A stretch of 64,000 nucleotides of DNA, taken from the NCBI GenBank assembly GCA_029945375.1, contig CM057061.1, positions 744,001 through 808,000 on the forward strand, written 5' to 3'. The stretch comes from Agaricus subrufescens (taxonomy: Eukaryota > Basidiomycota > Agaricomycetes > Agaricales > Agaricaceae). This document shows, piece after piece, positions 47,621 to 59,123 of the stretch; position 1 is the first letter of the stretch; every line of letters begins with the position of its first letter. The translations under genes were made by a program, and so were the position numbers. The notes under the pieces were generated by a model. The model saw only the letters and a list, made by a program, of their open reading frames with translations. It was not told where the DNA came from and made no database searches.

Positions 47621-48554
47621 GGAACTCCGCCCGAACAGATCAATGGGAGGGATAGAATAGAGAGGACCATTATATAGGGCGCTCGGATGGGGCGTCGGCG
47701 GTCCAGACTCGGAGGTGCTATTCGAGGTGAAGGTACAGCCCTAAGATCCTCGATTCCCTCGGACCCTCTTCCCGGCATTTTATTTTTGATCACTAGGCCG
47801 GTCACGTGGTTGCTGTGCACCAGATCGGGGCCGGCGCATCTCGTTCCTTGGCCAAGCCAGCTCGCAGTAGCCATTCTCTCCTCCACAAAAATCATTCTAG
47901 CTATTCGGCCATTCTGACTCTTTCTACGAAGAAAATCTTGTCGCGAAGCCCAAGCCCTCTACCCCGTCTCTTCCTTCACCCTGTGAACCTCTAAGAGCAT
48001 GAACGTAACGAGGGCACGCGGTTTTCGGGAGATTTTTGTCCGAAAGGGATTTAAGACGCGCAAGATGCCCTCCGTTGTAGTAGGCTCATCCGACTGTTTC
48101 CTGGCCCAAATCTTGCGATTGGGGCTTGCTAAAGAGATGAACGTGGCCATGACAGGGGGATGTGGATGTATGGGCGCGAGAGACTAACGTCATATAATGT
48201 TCACTTTGCTATATCCGGCCGCCTCTACTGTCAACCGTAAACACATCGCATGAAAACTGGTCAAAAGTAGGAGATAAACAGGAAAGATAAAGGATGCTGT
48301 ATTCATAGCTGACGTATAGGTACACGAGCATACAACTATAAGGTTAAAAGGGTTCCGCGCGTTGAAGGCACCTTGTGATCCGAGTTGTACAATGAATACA
48401 TTTGAGACTCTTTACAGGATACAACAGTCAGCACAACCCTACTCTAGCGGAAGCTAAATAGCCAAGGTTCTGCAAATGAAACGACCGATATGATGAAGAA
48501 AATAAATAATAAGATAGATGTAAGCATCCTCAAATCCATCCAAGTCAGTCCGAT
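47586..48554. other. Region between B2 and the copper ATPase gene
   Basis: 47620-48185 is unique in the window and carries no recognised gene, though both strands are open for some length (for example 47512-47895 minus). 48186 onward is block C copy 2, which is the 3' flank of the ATPase gene. Confidence 0.5.
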
Positions 48555-48603
48555 CTACACAACTCTCTCATCCAACTCCACAGGTACCTGTTCATACCCC
48601 ATC
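48186..48603. repeat. Duplicated block C, copy 2 (empty site)
   Basis: Uninterrupted counterpart of 45433-46603. Its right end lies inside the last codons of the copper ATPase gene, so this copy is probably the ancestral location. Confidence 0.9.
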
Positions 48604-51600
48604 TTCACCCCTTGCTTACGCCACCCCACCCATTCAACACCAGAACCCAAATACTCCCTCACACTTCCCAAGCTATCCACAAACATACCCGTCCATCCAG
48701 CACCAACACCCTCATCTTCATACATCATCACACTCTCCCTCGGTCTCTTCCACCATTTCAACGTCAGCGAACTCGCGACGACACTCACACTCGAAAACGC
48801 CATAGCCGCTCCCGCAAGCATCGGATGCATATACAACCCCATAGGTAAAAACACTCCCATCGCCAATGGTATACCCAACACATTATAAATGCACGCCCAA
48901 ATCAAGTTTCTCTTGATCACCCCAAATATCTTTCGGGATAGGTGAAGCGCAGCTACGACGTCGAGTAAATCCGAGCGCATGAGAACGATATCCGCAGCTT
49001 CGATAGCGATCGACGTTCCAGATGATAGAGCGATACCAACAGTCGCAGCAACAAGAGCCGGAGAATCGTTAATCCCATCCCCAACCATAGCAATTCCACC
49101 ACCTTCATTCTGCATAATTTCCGTTACTTTCGCGGCTTTACCCTTCGGTGACATCTCGGCATAGACATTCTCGGGTCGAATACCAACACTACGAGCGATA
49201 GCGTGTGCTGTAACCTTTCCGTCTCCGGTCATCATGGATACTTCCACACCCATCATCTCAAGAGCACGAATAGCTTGTTTGGAGGATGGTTTCGGAGCGT
49301 CGCTAAGGGACACCGCAAGAACAGGTTTAGGGTCCTCGATTCTCTGTTTCCCGCTCGATGAAGAGTTGGCGGAGGAAAGGATGGAAGCGTAGATGACGGT
49401 GCGACCAAGTTTCGATTCTTCTACTTCATAGGCAGCGAGAGTGGGCGTGATAAGATTGACGTTGTCGTCAAATTCAAAGACGACGTCGCCGGATTTCTCA
49501 GACATGATTCCACCTTCGTTGGTTTCTATACTCGTACTTTGTGGCCTTGTTACAAACCTCGCGTTACCGATGAGTATTGTGCTCGTTCGCCCATTGCACT
49601 CGATCACAGCCTTGACACCTTGGCCGGTAATCGACTCAAAGGCTTTGATCTCTGTCTCTGGATATTTATCACCTAGGAGTTCTCGACCGTAGACCGCGAT
49701 GGCTTTCGCAAGAGGATGTTCCGACTTGGCCTCAGTAGCGCTGACCATGGCCATGATCTCTCTCCTAGTCAAACCATCAGCAGAAACACCGTCCAAAGCG
49801 TTGTCTCCGGTATAGAGCTCCTCGCTTTTCATCGTATCGTTAAATGAAGGAACCCATTGCATTCCAACGACGCTCAATTTGCCCATAGTGACGGTTCCAG
49901 TCTTATCCAACACAACCTTCTTGATACTCTTGCTCGCCTCCAAAGCCTTCCCACCCTTGATAAGAATACCATTCTTGGCGCCTATCCCAGTGCCAACCAT
50001 GATCGCGGTAGGTGTTGCCAAGCCGAGTGCACACGGACATGCCACCACGATCACGGAGATACAAAGTTGTAAGCAAGTTCCCAATTTGCTTGCTCCGTGC
50101 CGATGGAACATCTGCGGCAAATCCTGGTCGCTGATAAATGTACTCAAGATAGCCCATGCCAGGAACGTGATCACCGCGAGAGAAACTACGGTTGGAACAA
50201 AATACCCCGCAACCTTGTCCGCGAAAGCCTGAATGGGCGCTTTGGAAGTCTGGGCCTCTTCAACAAGCCTGACGATCTGGGAAAGAGCTGTATCTTTCCC
50301 TGCCCGTGTAACGATCATATCGAAGGTGCCCAAGCCATTAACGGTGCCACCTATAACCGCATCGCCGACTTGTTTTACTACGGGTACGGCCTCGCCAGTG
50401 ATTGCGCTCTCGTCCACACTTGAGGAGCCACGCACGACTGTACCATCGGCGGGCACCTTGTCTCCGGGAACCATTTTGATGGTATCACCGACCTCGACGA
50501 GCTCGGTGGGTATCTTCTTTTCCTGTGTACATGCCGGGGCGTCGGTATATATAGTAGCCATTGATGGGGCAAGAGCCATGAGGTCGGTAAGAGCAGCACT
50601 AGTTTTACCCTTTGCTTTGTTCTCCAAGTAGCGGCCGAGTGAAACGAATGCGAGGAGCATGGTGCTTGTCTCGAAGAACAGGAAAGGGTGAAAGTCAGGG
50701 GTAGTATTGAACATAGCACATGCGAGGTTGAAAAGAGAGTAGAAATATGCGGCTGAGGTACCTAGCATGACGAGGACGTCCATGGTAGCCGAACCATGCT
50801 TGAGAGACTTGTACGCTGAGCGGTAAAACTTGGCACCGACCCAGAATTGTGCAGGGGTCGTTATCAGAAAAGAGATTAGATCGCCAAGATAAAGAGCGTT
50901 GAAGAGCCGAGCGGCAAGAATAGAACGAATGCCGGGGATATGTTTGCCGAGCATGGAAACAAAGAAACCTGGGATGGCAAACGCTAGGGACCAGATGAAG
51001 CGGCGCCGCCACTCCTGAACCTCCTTGGCTCGGGTCAGGGACTCTATTTGAGTGGCATCCTGCTGGTCGGAGAGCATGGCATCGAAACCCATATCCTCTA
51101 TGTGTTCGACCATCTCTCGGGGAGTGATCATTGAACGGTCGAAGTGGACGGTGCAGGACGATGCCGTCAGGGAGACAGCGACGGACTTGATACCGGGAAT
51201 GGCGGACAGGCCAGACTCGATCGACGATGTGCAGGAAGAACACGTCATGCCATATATTCGTAGCTGGACAACGTCTTCCCGGGCGGGTGGAATGAGGGTA
51301 GCGTCGAAGCCGATATCAGATATCTCCTGTAGGCGAAGTTCAGCGATGAAATAAAGGGCAGGAGAGTCAAGGAACGCACGTCGATGAGCTTGGGGACGGT
51401 CCATATCTTGGGATCGTACTCGACGACACCACGCTCAGCGAGGAGGGCGACCTTGATGGAATGGATGCCTGGCTGCCGGCGCAGCATGCCCTCGATGGAC
51501 TGTAGCAGAGGTCAGCATGACAGTGGGACGACGAAGAGACGAGAGCAGACCTCTACGCAGGAGCCGCAGGTCATTCCCTCGATACGAAGCTCGCATCGGT

Positions 51601-51709
51601 CGACAGGAGAAGGGTCGTCCATGGAGAGGGCGAGAGGAGAGGAGAAGAGAGGGGGATCTGGACTAGCAGAGGACTTCCATGGCGTAAGGATTTTGAACAC
51701 GGACCCCAT
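48555..51709 (-). CDS. CCC2: Copper-transporting P1B-type ATPase, CCC2 type
   Basis: Pumps cytosolic copper into the late Golgi for multicopper enzymes such as ferroxidases and laccases. Three exons, 51709-51551, 51499-51380 and 51326-48555, 1,016 residues. Two N-terminal heavy-metal domains with GMTCGSC and GMTCSSC. Six to eight membrane segments include the CPC copper site (ACPCALGLATPTA). Actuator loop ITGEAVPV; phosphorylation loop VLDKTGTVT; nucleotide-binding SEHPLAKAI; hinge MVGDGINDSPAL. Length fits the yeast enzyme. In-frame MLAN at 51754 is an alternative start, but MGSVFKIL fits the short gap to COQ3 better. A copy of its 3' tail lies at 46518-46603. Confidence 0.94.
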
Positions 51710-51805
51710 CGTCCCAAGCCTGTGGGAACGCGGGTGAATTGGGTTAGCGAGCAAGAAAGATTCGTGTTGTCAGCTCAATTAGTCCCGTCACACCCGTCAC
51801 AGCCT
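51710..51805. promoter_or_regulatory. 96-bp divergent promoter, CCC2/COQ3
   Basis: The start codons of CCC2 (minus) and COQ3 (plus) are only 96 bp apart, so both promoters must share this segment or extend into the opposite gene. No known operator motif was identified. Confidence 0.6.
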
Positions 51806-52836
51806 ATGCTTTCTCCTCTCGTCCGACGCCTCTCAACTGCCGCGTCTGTGAACCCACAGGAAATATCTCACTTTTCGAGGCTCTCCGCACACTGGTGGGA
51901 CGAGCATGGCGAGTTCCAGTACCTCCACAAGATGAACCCCGTCCGCATGGACTTTATCCGCCACAAACTCCTCGAAGCCGCCCGCGACGACGGCACCGAC
52001 CCTGACCCTGCCCGCGTCCTCGCTGGCCTCAATGTCCTCGACATAGGCTGCGGAGGGGGTCTCTTGTCCGAGGTCTGTCATACCGTGTCGCGCATCCTCC
52101 TGGTCTTGATCTCGGCACTCTTAGAGCCTCACCCGACTTGGTGCCAACACTCTGGGCGTCGACGCGTCTGAGAAAAATATCGGAATCGCGCGGCAGCACG
52201 CCTCTACTGATCCGAAGCTCGCATCTTCAACCCTAGCATACCAACACACTACTGCCGAGGCACTCATAGAACGACCAGAGCGCTTCGATGTCGTATGCTC
52301 CATGGAGGTGCTGGAACACGTTGATAATCCAGCATCATTCTTATCCACTTGCGCTCAACTCCTCAACGTAATAAATTCTCTTTCATGACTCATCTAGTGC
52401 CTTTGCTGACCAACTAATCCAGCCCGGTGGCCATCTATTTCTCTCAACAATATCCCGAACACCCCTCGCATATTTCCTCACCATATTCATGGCTCAAGAC
52501 GTTCTCCGAAAAGTCACTCCAGGCACTCACACATTCGAAAAGTACATCAAACCCACCGAACTAATTCAATTCTTCAGAACATACTCTTCCCCTGCCCCCC
52601 GGGCACCAGACTCACAAAGAGAACCTGTTACTCTCGCAGAGTCTATCAAAACCACTGCTCAGCCGTGGATTACTTGCCATTCAGCTTCTAATCTCCCACG
52701 TACCCAGGCTGAAGTGCGTGGCCTTATTTATAATCCTCTTTTCGGAAACTGGTTACTGGCTCCGCGAGATGCGTGGGGAACTTTGGAATGTAATTACATG
52801 TTTTGGGTTCGCAAACCCAAAGACATTGAATCATAA
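51806..52836 (+). CDS. COQ3: Ubiquinone biosynthesis O-methyltransferase COQ3
   Basis: Mitochondrial SAM-dependent enzyme that performs both O-methylations in coenzyme Q synthesis. Exons 51806-52072, 52125-52367 and 52423-52836, 307 residues. The N terminus MLSPLVRRLSTAA looks like a matrix-targeting presequence. HFSRLSAHWWDEHGEF and LHKMNPVRMDFI are COQ3/UbiG hallmarks. Motif I LDIGCGGGLLSE, split near its end by the first intron, then LGVDASEKNI, CSMEVLEHV and PGGHLFLSTI. Start ATG at 51806 chosen for the targeting sequence. Confidence 0.93.
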
Positions 52837-53018
52837 ATCTATTTTCATGACTCACGCGCCCAATTGAGGCCAACTGATTGGTTTCTGGTAGTGCCTGAGC
52901 AGTAAGCGTAGCGAATCAGTAACTCAGAGAATGAAGGTAGAGAGGATCGTACAAGTCCCTTTCTGCCATGTACAAATCGCTCGTTCTATAGAAGCATAGA
53001 TATATTTTTAGTAATAAA

Positions 53019-55118
53019 TTAAGAAGGTCTGGTACATATGTTATACATTGAAGTTGACTTTGGTAACCACCACAGAAGCATATTAGTTGAATAAAAAGAG
53101 CGGTAAGAATTTGCAGTCGGTAGGAACGGGATAGGATTGGAAACTTGAAGGGGAGGTGTAGGAGGATATACAATCTCTTCTTCCTCCGCCACAGGAGGAC
53201 CCTCTGATGGAACATCTTGATTGACAAGTAGCGAGACGACAGTTGATTCAGTCGGCAGGAATGGAATAGGTGCAGGGGGGTGTACGATTTCTTCTTTCTC
53301 CTCTGCTACTGAAGGACCCTCTGATGACGACAGAGGAACATCTTGATTGACGGGTGGCGAAACGATAACTGATTCAGTCGGCAGGAACGGGGTAGGTTTG
53401 GCAACTTGAGGGGTTGGAGCAGGGGGATATACAATTTCTTCTTCTTCTTCCTCCGCCACAAGAGGGCCCTCCGATGACGACAGAGGAACGTTTTGATTGA
53501 CGAGTGGCGACACGACAGCCGATTCGGTTGGCAGGAATGGAATATGTGCAGGGGGGTGCACAATTTCTTCTTCCTCTGCCACGGAAAGACCCTTTGATGA
53601 GGACGGAGGAACATCTTGATTGACGAGTGGCGACACGACAGCCGATTCAGTTGGCAGCAATGGAATAGGCGGAGAGGGATATACAGTTTCTTCTTCCACC
53701 ACAAGAGGACCCTTCAATAACGACGGAGGAACATCTTGATTGACGGGTGGCGGGACGACAGCTGATTCAGTCGGCAGAAATGGGATAGCGTTGGCGACTT
53801 GAAGAGTAGGTGCAGGGGGATATACAACGTCTTCTTCCTCTGCTACTGAAGGACCCTCCGATGACGACAGAGGAACATCTTGATCGACGAGTGACGGGAC
53901 GACAGCTGATTCAGGTTCAGGTGCCGCGACAGAAACTGCTTCGACGGTATGTTTATCCGCCTCGGACAATTCTAACTGGGGTTCATCAACAGGATTCTCT
54001 TTCTCACGATCCACTCCTTTCTCTTCAGCGGGCTTTGCGTTATCCTCTTCATCAGACTCTACCACCTCAGTGGTGACAGTCGTATCCACGCGAGGGGCCT
54101 CCAAAATTGGCTCTGTGTTCTCAACCCTAATAGCGATCGGTTCTAGGGGTGTAGGAATCTCTTCAACAGGGGAGAGAATACTCGGCACAACAAGCAACAA
54201 TTCTCCAGACACGGCTTCGCTATGCTCATAAGGTGAATGAGCTCCAACACCTTCTAGAGCCAAACCTAGCCCCTCCTCTCGAGTACTATGCTCAACATCC
54301 GCCTCACTAGAATGAAGTTGAGTGCCAGAAGCCCTTCTAGAATGCACTGATGCGGCATCAAGATCAGTAGTAGTGATATCTTGAGGCGGGGAAGGTGGTG
54401 TATCGAAGTCCACCAATCGACCACTAGACTCCGCCGCCGAATCAGACACCACCCTCAACCGAGGCGAGTGCGGTGTCACGTGTGGAAGATGCAAATGACT
54501 ACCGAGTCTTCGAATCGACTTCTTCACCTTGCTCACCACCTTATGTGGCACTCCCTTCATCGGTGAAGCCGAAGGTGAAATCGAATCACCATTCAACGTA
54601 ACAACCGAAGGTGCCATCGTCGACTCTCCAATTGACGATTCAGAAGACGACGTCGTAGACGCACCCGATGACGATGATGATAAATGCGAATGAGAGTAAC
54701 GATGTTTCAACGACGATGATATCGAGCGTACTGAACGCAAAGAAATAGTCCTAAGACGATGATGTTTCGGTTCGGATTTCAACTTTGTCGGCGTCGTCAC
54801 CGTCGCCGTCCCAGTAAACGGGTCGGTAGAAGAACTATCCGAAGACGAGTCCGCAGTCAACGACGGGATATGTACGGATGTAGGTATCGCCGAATGATGC
54901 GATGTCGTCCGTTTCCTAGAAGAGGGAACAGCCAAAGAGAATGGTCTAGGTTTATGCAGTTTGTTATGAACCCTCGGTGTCTTAGGCGGCGACGAAGCAT
55001 CATCTTCAAACCCCTTCTTTCCAACCACTTCTCCTGTCTTCTCTACCCACTTCTTCTCCTTAACCTTCTCTTCTTTAGTACGCGCCAACGACTCGGGTAA
55101 CGAAAAGAATTTAGGCAT
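53019..55118 (-). CDS. Unknown low-complexity protein with tandem repeats
   Basis: Single open frame of about 699 residues from MPKFFSLPESLART; an in-frame methionine 8 codons upstream is possible. N-terminal half is basic, Ser/Thr-rich and disordered, with a run of Arg/His/Ser and KKSIRRLGSHLHLPHVTPHS. The second half has six tandem units of 40-50 residues around (S)AVV-PLVNQDVP-SSSEGP, AEEEE-IVYPPAP and PFLPTE. No catalytic domain, signal peptide or membrane segment seen. It is convergent with COQ3. The last 25-30 residues lack the repeat and may reflect a missed splice or the true end. Function unknown; a scaffold or cytoskeleton-associated role is only a guess. Confidence 0.7.
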   Translation of the reverse strand: MPKFFSLPESLARTKEEKVKEKKWVEKTGEVVGKKGFEDDASSPPKTPRVHNKLHKPRPFSLAVPSSRKRTTSHHSAIPTSVHIPSLTADSSSDSSSTDPFTGTATVTTPTKLKSEPKHHRLRTISLRSVRSISSSLKHRYSHSHLSSSSSGASTTSSSESSIGESTMAPSVVTLNGDSISPSASPMKGVPHKVVSKVKKSIRRLGSHLHLPHVTPHSPRLRVVSDSAAESSGRLVDFDTPPSPPQDITTTDLDAASVHSRRASGTQLHSSEADVEHSTREEGLGLALEGVGAHSPYEHSEAVSGELLLVVPSILSPVEEIPTPLEPIAIRVENTEPILEAPRVDTTVTTEVVESDEEDNAKPAEEKGVDREKENPVDEPQLELSEADKHTVEAVSVAAPEPESAVVPSLVDQDVPLSSSEGPSVAEEEDVVYPPAPTLQVANAIPFLPTESAVVPPPVNQDVPPSLLKGPLVVEEETVYPSPPIPLLPTESAVVSPLVNQDVPPSSSKGLSVAEEEEIVHPPAHIPFLPTESAVVSPLVNQNVPLSSSEGPLVAEEEEEEIVYPPAPTPQVAKPTPFLPTESVIVSPPVNQDVPLSSSEGPSVAEEKEEIVHPPAPIPFLPTESTVVSLLVNQDVPSEGPPVAEEEEIVYPPTPPLQVSNPIPFLPTANSYRSFYSTNMLLWWLPKSTSMYNICTRPS
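53110..53912 (-). repeat. Coding minisatellite, six units of about 120-150 bp
   Basis: Plus-strand landmarks ACATCTTGATTGACG and GACGACAGCTGATTCAG recur every 120-150 bp, keeping the reading frame. Units differ in length by whole codons (extra Glu codons and the LQVANAI-type spacer), which suggests expansion and contraction by unequal exchange. Confidence 0.85.
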
Positions 55119-56076
55119 TTTTTTTCTTTGTTGCCGTTGCAAAGGTATTCACAACAGTAAAAGGCAAGTGTTTTTTTGGTAGAGACAGTTGACAGGCGGA
55201 GGTCGCTTTGGGGCGCGGGACAAACAAAGAGGCGAGGACACCAAGTATTACAGCAAGAAAAAAGAGGGTGGGTTTAGTGGCATTAGGTAGGGAAGGCGGT
55301 TGCGCCCGTTTATATACCCTGTACGACAGGCACCACCTACACATTAATTAACGAAACCATAAACGCTTACGGTAATAAACAAGCTAGTAGCCGAGAGCAT
55401 CCCACATTATGCAACCCAAATCTACACAGCTTTTCGTACAATAAACAAACACGTTGCCGAAATGGAAAAACGCGACAAAGGCGTGGGCCGGTGCAGTAGG
55501 CTAATAGACAACCGGTTTCTGAGTGTCCTAAACTTAAGCTCTATCAGAGTTCTATTGTTTCCATATACTATATACAACAATGGCACCATTCCATGCCGGC
55601 AACCGATATATATCAGAAAGGTGGAATGGCAGTGTCGGCTCCAAGGCTTCACACACACACATACATACACTCGGAAGCGTTATCGCATTATCATTATCGA
55701 TGGCACGTCGTCGCATGTTTGTGTCACCGACACGTTTCTTCCATACCATCTGTACACTCAATCAATTGGGCACGTCGTTTGATCAACCCTGCAGGGTAAG
55801 CCAGCTTCACCGGCCACCCTTTGTTCCCGGCAAATCAATGTACGTATCTCCGACACACACTGGCAAAAACCAAAAAAATGACAATAATGCATAATAAGTC
55901 TCCAGAGCACAATAAGAAAAACGAGTTCCTACACTTGAAGATAAGTTGACTATGATGCGGTCACATAGAGAGAAAAGAAAAAGAATTGGGAAAGGAAAAC
56001 TCGATAACACAATGAATGAACATGCACAAGTAAACCAGGTATTATACTATACTTCCCCAAAGCGGGCAGCCTGTGA
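55119..56076. other. Intergenic region
   Basis: Promoter of the repeat-protein gene (to about 55350) and 3' flank of the GAR-domain gene. Contains a short CACACACACA tract near 55655. No conserved coding sequence recognised. Confidence 0.5.
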
Positions 56077-58881
56077 CTACATCTGTCGATTAAGCACGTA
56101 ATCAGTCAAGTCTTGCCACCCTAAAACAAACGTCAATCTACCAATCTGCAATTCAAATCACTTTACTCACCTCCACCAACGCGACACATTACTTTCTTAG
56201 CTCCCTCCCCTCGTCTATTCACCGACGTCAACTTGAGTACAAGATTCTTGCTCCCAAGCGTAGTCGAAAAACTATACTTGGCTTGAATATCCTCGCCTTC
56301 TTTCACCTTTTTCAGCGGCGGATCAAGCCTTTCTACCCTGAATCCATGAGCCAATGAATTCAAGACTCTCGCAACCTCCACATCTAGTGGATCTTTCCAG
56401 TTAGCGGGTATATATTCATGCATGGGCGCGCCAGACTGTAGCCAAGACTCAATCGACGGCGCCGAAACGGGGGTATTTGCACCAGCACGTGAACTAGGTC
56501 TAGAAGGTGCTCTGCTGCTCTGACCATCTCGAAAACTCGAAGGCGGTAACCTCGGAATCGGCGGCCTCGATACTGATCTCTTTCCAGCAGAAGATCCAGA
56601 AAGAGACCCTCGTAGTGGTTTCGCATGCGATAACGAAAGAGATCCTATCTCTGGAGTCTGTGCTCTCGCTGATTGATTCTTTGAAGATATTCTAGACGTC
56701 GGACTTTCTGGTAGACCATATCTCGACATGGAAGTCGAAGGTCTTGAAGGTGTTGAAAACTGAAGACTGGGTATCGGTATCTTTGATCGACTAGGAGGTC
56801 TTGGGGGATGCCCAAATGCGGATCCGTCACTCATTCCAGATAATGAGAACGAGGGAGATAGGACCGTATCGTATTCCGCTGGTAGACCTTCTACGGCGCT
56901 AGTTGAAATGGAGCGAAGGATCTTGGGGCCGGGTATGCTACTTGGAGTCTTAGGTCTCGGTCGTGGTGTGTTTGCAGAAGTAGGTACAAGCTTTTGTGAA
57001 GGGGTTTGTGGGCGAAATATTGGTAGGGGAGGGGGGGCATGGAGATGTGAAGCAGTCGTCGATGATGTAGTGATAGGTGACCAAGGTCTTGATGAAGCCA
57101 TAGAGGCCCTGGAAAAACTCCTCCGGTACGTTGTGGGGGAATCCTGATAGTTCCCAGAAGCTGAAGGAGCCCTCGAGTGAGGTGTGCCTCTACTAACGAC
57201 GCGCGGCTTGTCTTCTGGTTCCACCCTCGTCGAGCTGTTCCATGTCGGTTTCTGCGGCCCTTTACTCTTTTCGACAGAGGCGGACTCGGGTTTTATAAGT
57301 GTCCTGGGTGAAGATTGGGGTGTAAGGCTCTGGCTGTGTTTGTGTACGGGGCGTTCAGGTGTCGCAGGATAAGGTGCAACATCGCTCGCTTGTGTAGAGG
57401 AACGCAAGCTCATTTTATGGCTCTTCTTGCTATTTGGAGGCGGTTCGGAGGATGGGGTACGCGACATCTTGCCCTTGCTTACAGAAAGAGGAGTGGTGGA
57501 TGTTCGGCCGCTATTGGTTAATTTACGCAACATTCGTATGGGCGACATGGCCCCAGAAATGATGCCAGTGGCACTGGGCGCTCTTGTCATACGATGACCA
57601 CTTGGTGGAGTAGCGAGATATCCATTCCTCGAAGAAACACTTGAATCAGCTTCACTGGACGCGTCGCCTGTCAGGAACAGTCGACGAACAGTATCCATGT
57701 CAGCGTCTGTCCGTGTTATCCTTTCTCGTAAGTTCCGCCATCTATGCGCTGATTCCGCATGACGCCGAAGCGTCTCGCCATTCTTGGTCACACGTTCCTG
57801 GACGCCCTTGTCAATAATAGAAAGAACTTTTGACGTGGCGGGCATATAATGCCTATAAATATAAGATCAACTATAATGCGTGGAATAAAATAAAATAAAC
57901 ATACTTCTTCTTTGCTTCATAGGATTCCTGCAGTGAATTGAAAACTTCGAAGGTGATGATGGGCTTGTCACTTCGAGCCGAAGAAAGTGATGTCTGTGAC
58001 ATTGAGAGGGGGATTTCTGGACCTTTGCGGTGAAACTGAAAAATGAAATCTTGGCAGCGATTGACAGCCTTTTCTAAGCTCGACATCATTCCATCTGCTT
58101 GGTCGGTCACAGTTCGAAACACAGTCAACCATTTATCCTCTTTGAGCTCTTCCCTCAGAACTTGTGATTCCTTCTGTACAGCTTCCCATTCCCCCAGGAG
58201 CGCCGCATGTTTGCGCAGAACGGCGGCTCTGTCATTTGACTCTCCGACTGTCGTCGAGGATAAAGTAGGAGTTGTTGAATTTCTGAGAAGGGGATCGAGG
58301 GTGTCATTTATAGATTTGATGCCGTTTGCCACAGAATCGAGTTTCTCATCCATAGCAGCGAGGGATTGGTCTATTATAGTTGACGTATTCGCACTATCGC
58401 CCGACGAATGGGGTTTATGACGGAGCTCCTGTATTTCTAAGAGAAAATATGGTTGTTGATAAAGCTGGACAAGAGGCGGAAGAACCTGCTCACCAAAGGT
58501 ACGCGCTTGTATGTCTGAGATGGCATAGGAAAGCTCCGTCATATGAGTAGAGATCGCCAGTAGCTGAAGGTCGCTGCTCACGAATGATCAGAGATGGTCC
58601 GGGGTGTATGAACACGGGAGAGCATACCCTAGCTCGACAGTCCTCGGCTTGATGGTAATGGTGGTGTTCTCTGAATGCCAGTTTATTCATGAGCCCGCGT
58701 AATGACAGACAGGAAAGATGAGTATACCATCTTCTGAGTTGAGCGACTCGCTGGATGATGAGGGTGATGGCTGGTCGAGGGGAGGTGCTGGGGAGGGGGG
58801 TACTGTGATGAAGCTGGTTGGACTCGAGAGGGACGAAGAGGAGTCGAGCGAGGGGGTGATTCTGAGGGAAACCATATTCAT
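56077..58881 (-). CDS. Kar9-like protein with C-terminal GAR (Gas2-related) domain
   Basis: Predicted microtubule-linked cortical protein. Start MNMVSLRITPSLDSSSS at 58881. Short exons join in frame as SLNSEDENTTITIKPRTVEL and GSDLQLLAISTHMTEL, then a helical N-terminal half with TFGEQVLPPLVQLYQQPYF and coiled-coil-like heptads. The next exon (from about 57845) has KNGETLRRHAESAHRWRNLR, then a long Ser/Pro/Arg-rich disordered region. The C terminus is a GAR domain: DPLDVEVARVLNSLAHGF, AKYSF, and VMCRVGGGWQDLTDYV, completed by the last exon (stop at 56077). GAR domains bind microtubules. The Kar9 assignment rests on this helical half plus basic/Ser-rich tail layout and is less certain than the GAR domain itself. 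Confidence 0.72.
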
Positions 58882-59123
58882 CGAGGAACCGCCGTCGTCG
58901 GTGCCCGAGACGCGGAGGTCGGGTGCCTTGGAAAGAGGGGATACGGGGTATGAGTGCCCGTAGCCGGCTGGACGCGACAGCGACGGTTCCTCGCAGTGAG
59001 AAAGCGGGAATAAGCCAAGGGGAGCGTTGGGCGGGACGGGCTGTGGCGAGACTGAGGGCTGATCAACTCTGACGCTTCACACGCTCGTATTTCTGAGTCC
59101 ACTACTTCTACTATTCTAGGGTA

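Noticed and set aside
40066..48554. Search for a pheromone receptor or small CaaX pheromone genes near the mating-pathway genes
   Set aside because: No seven-helix receptor and no short frame ending in a CaaX motif was found here or elsewhere in the window.
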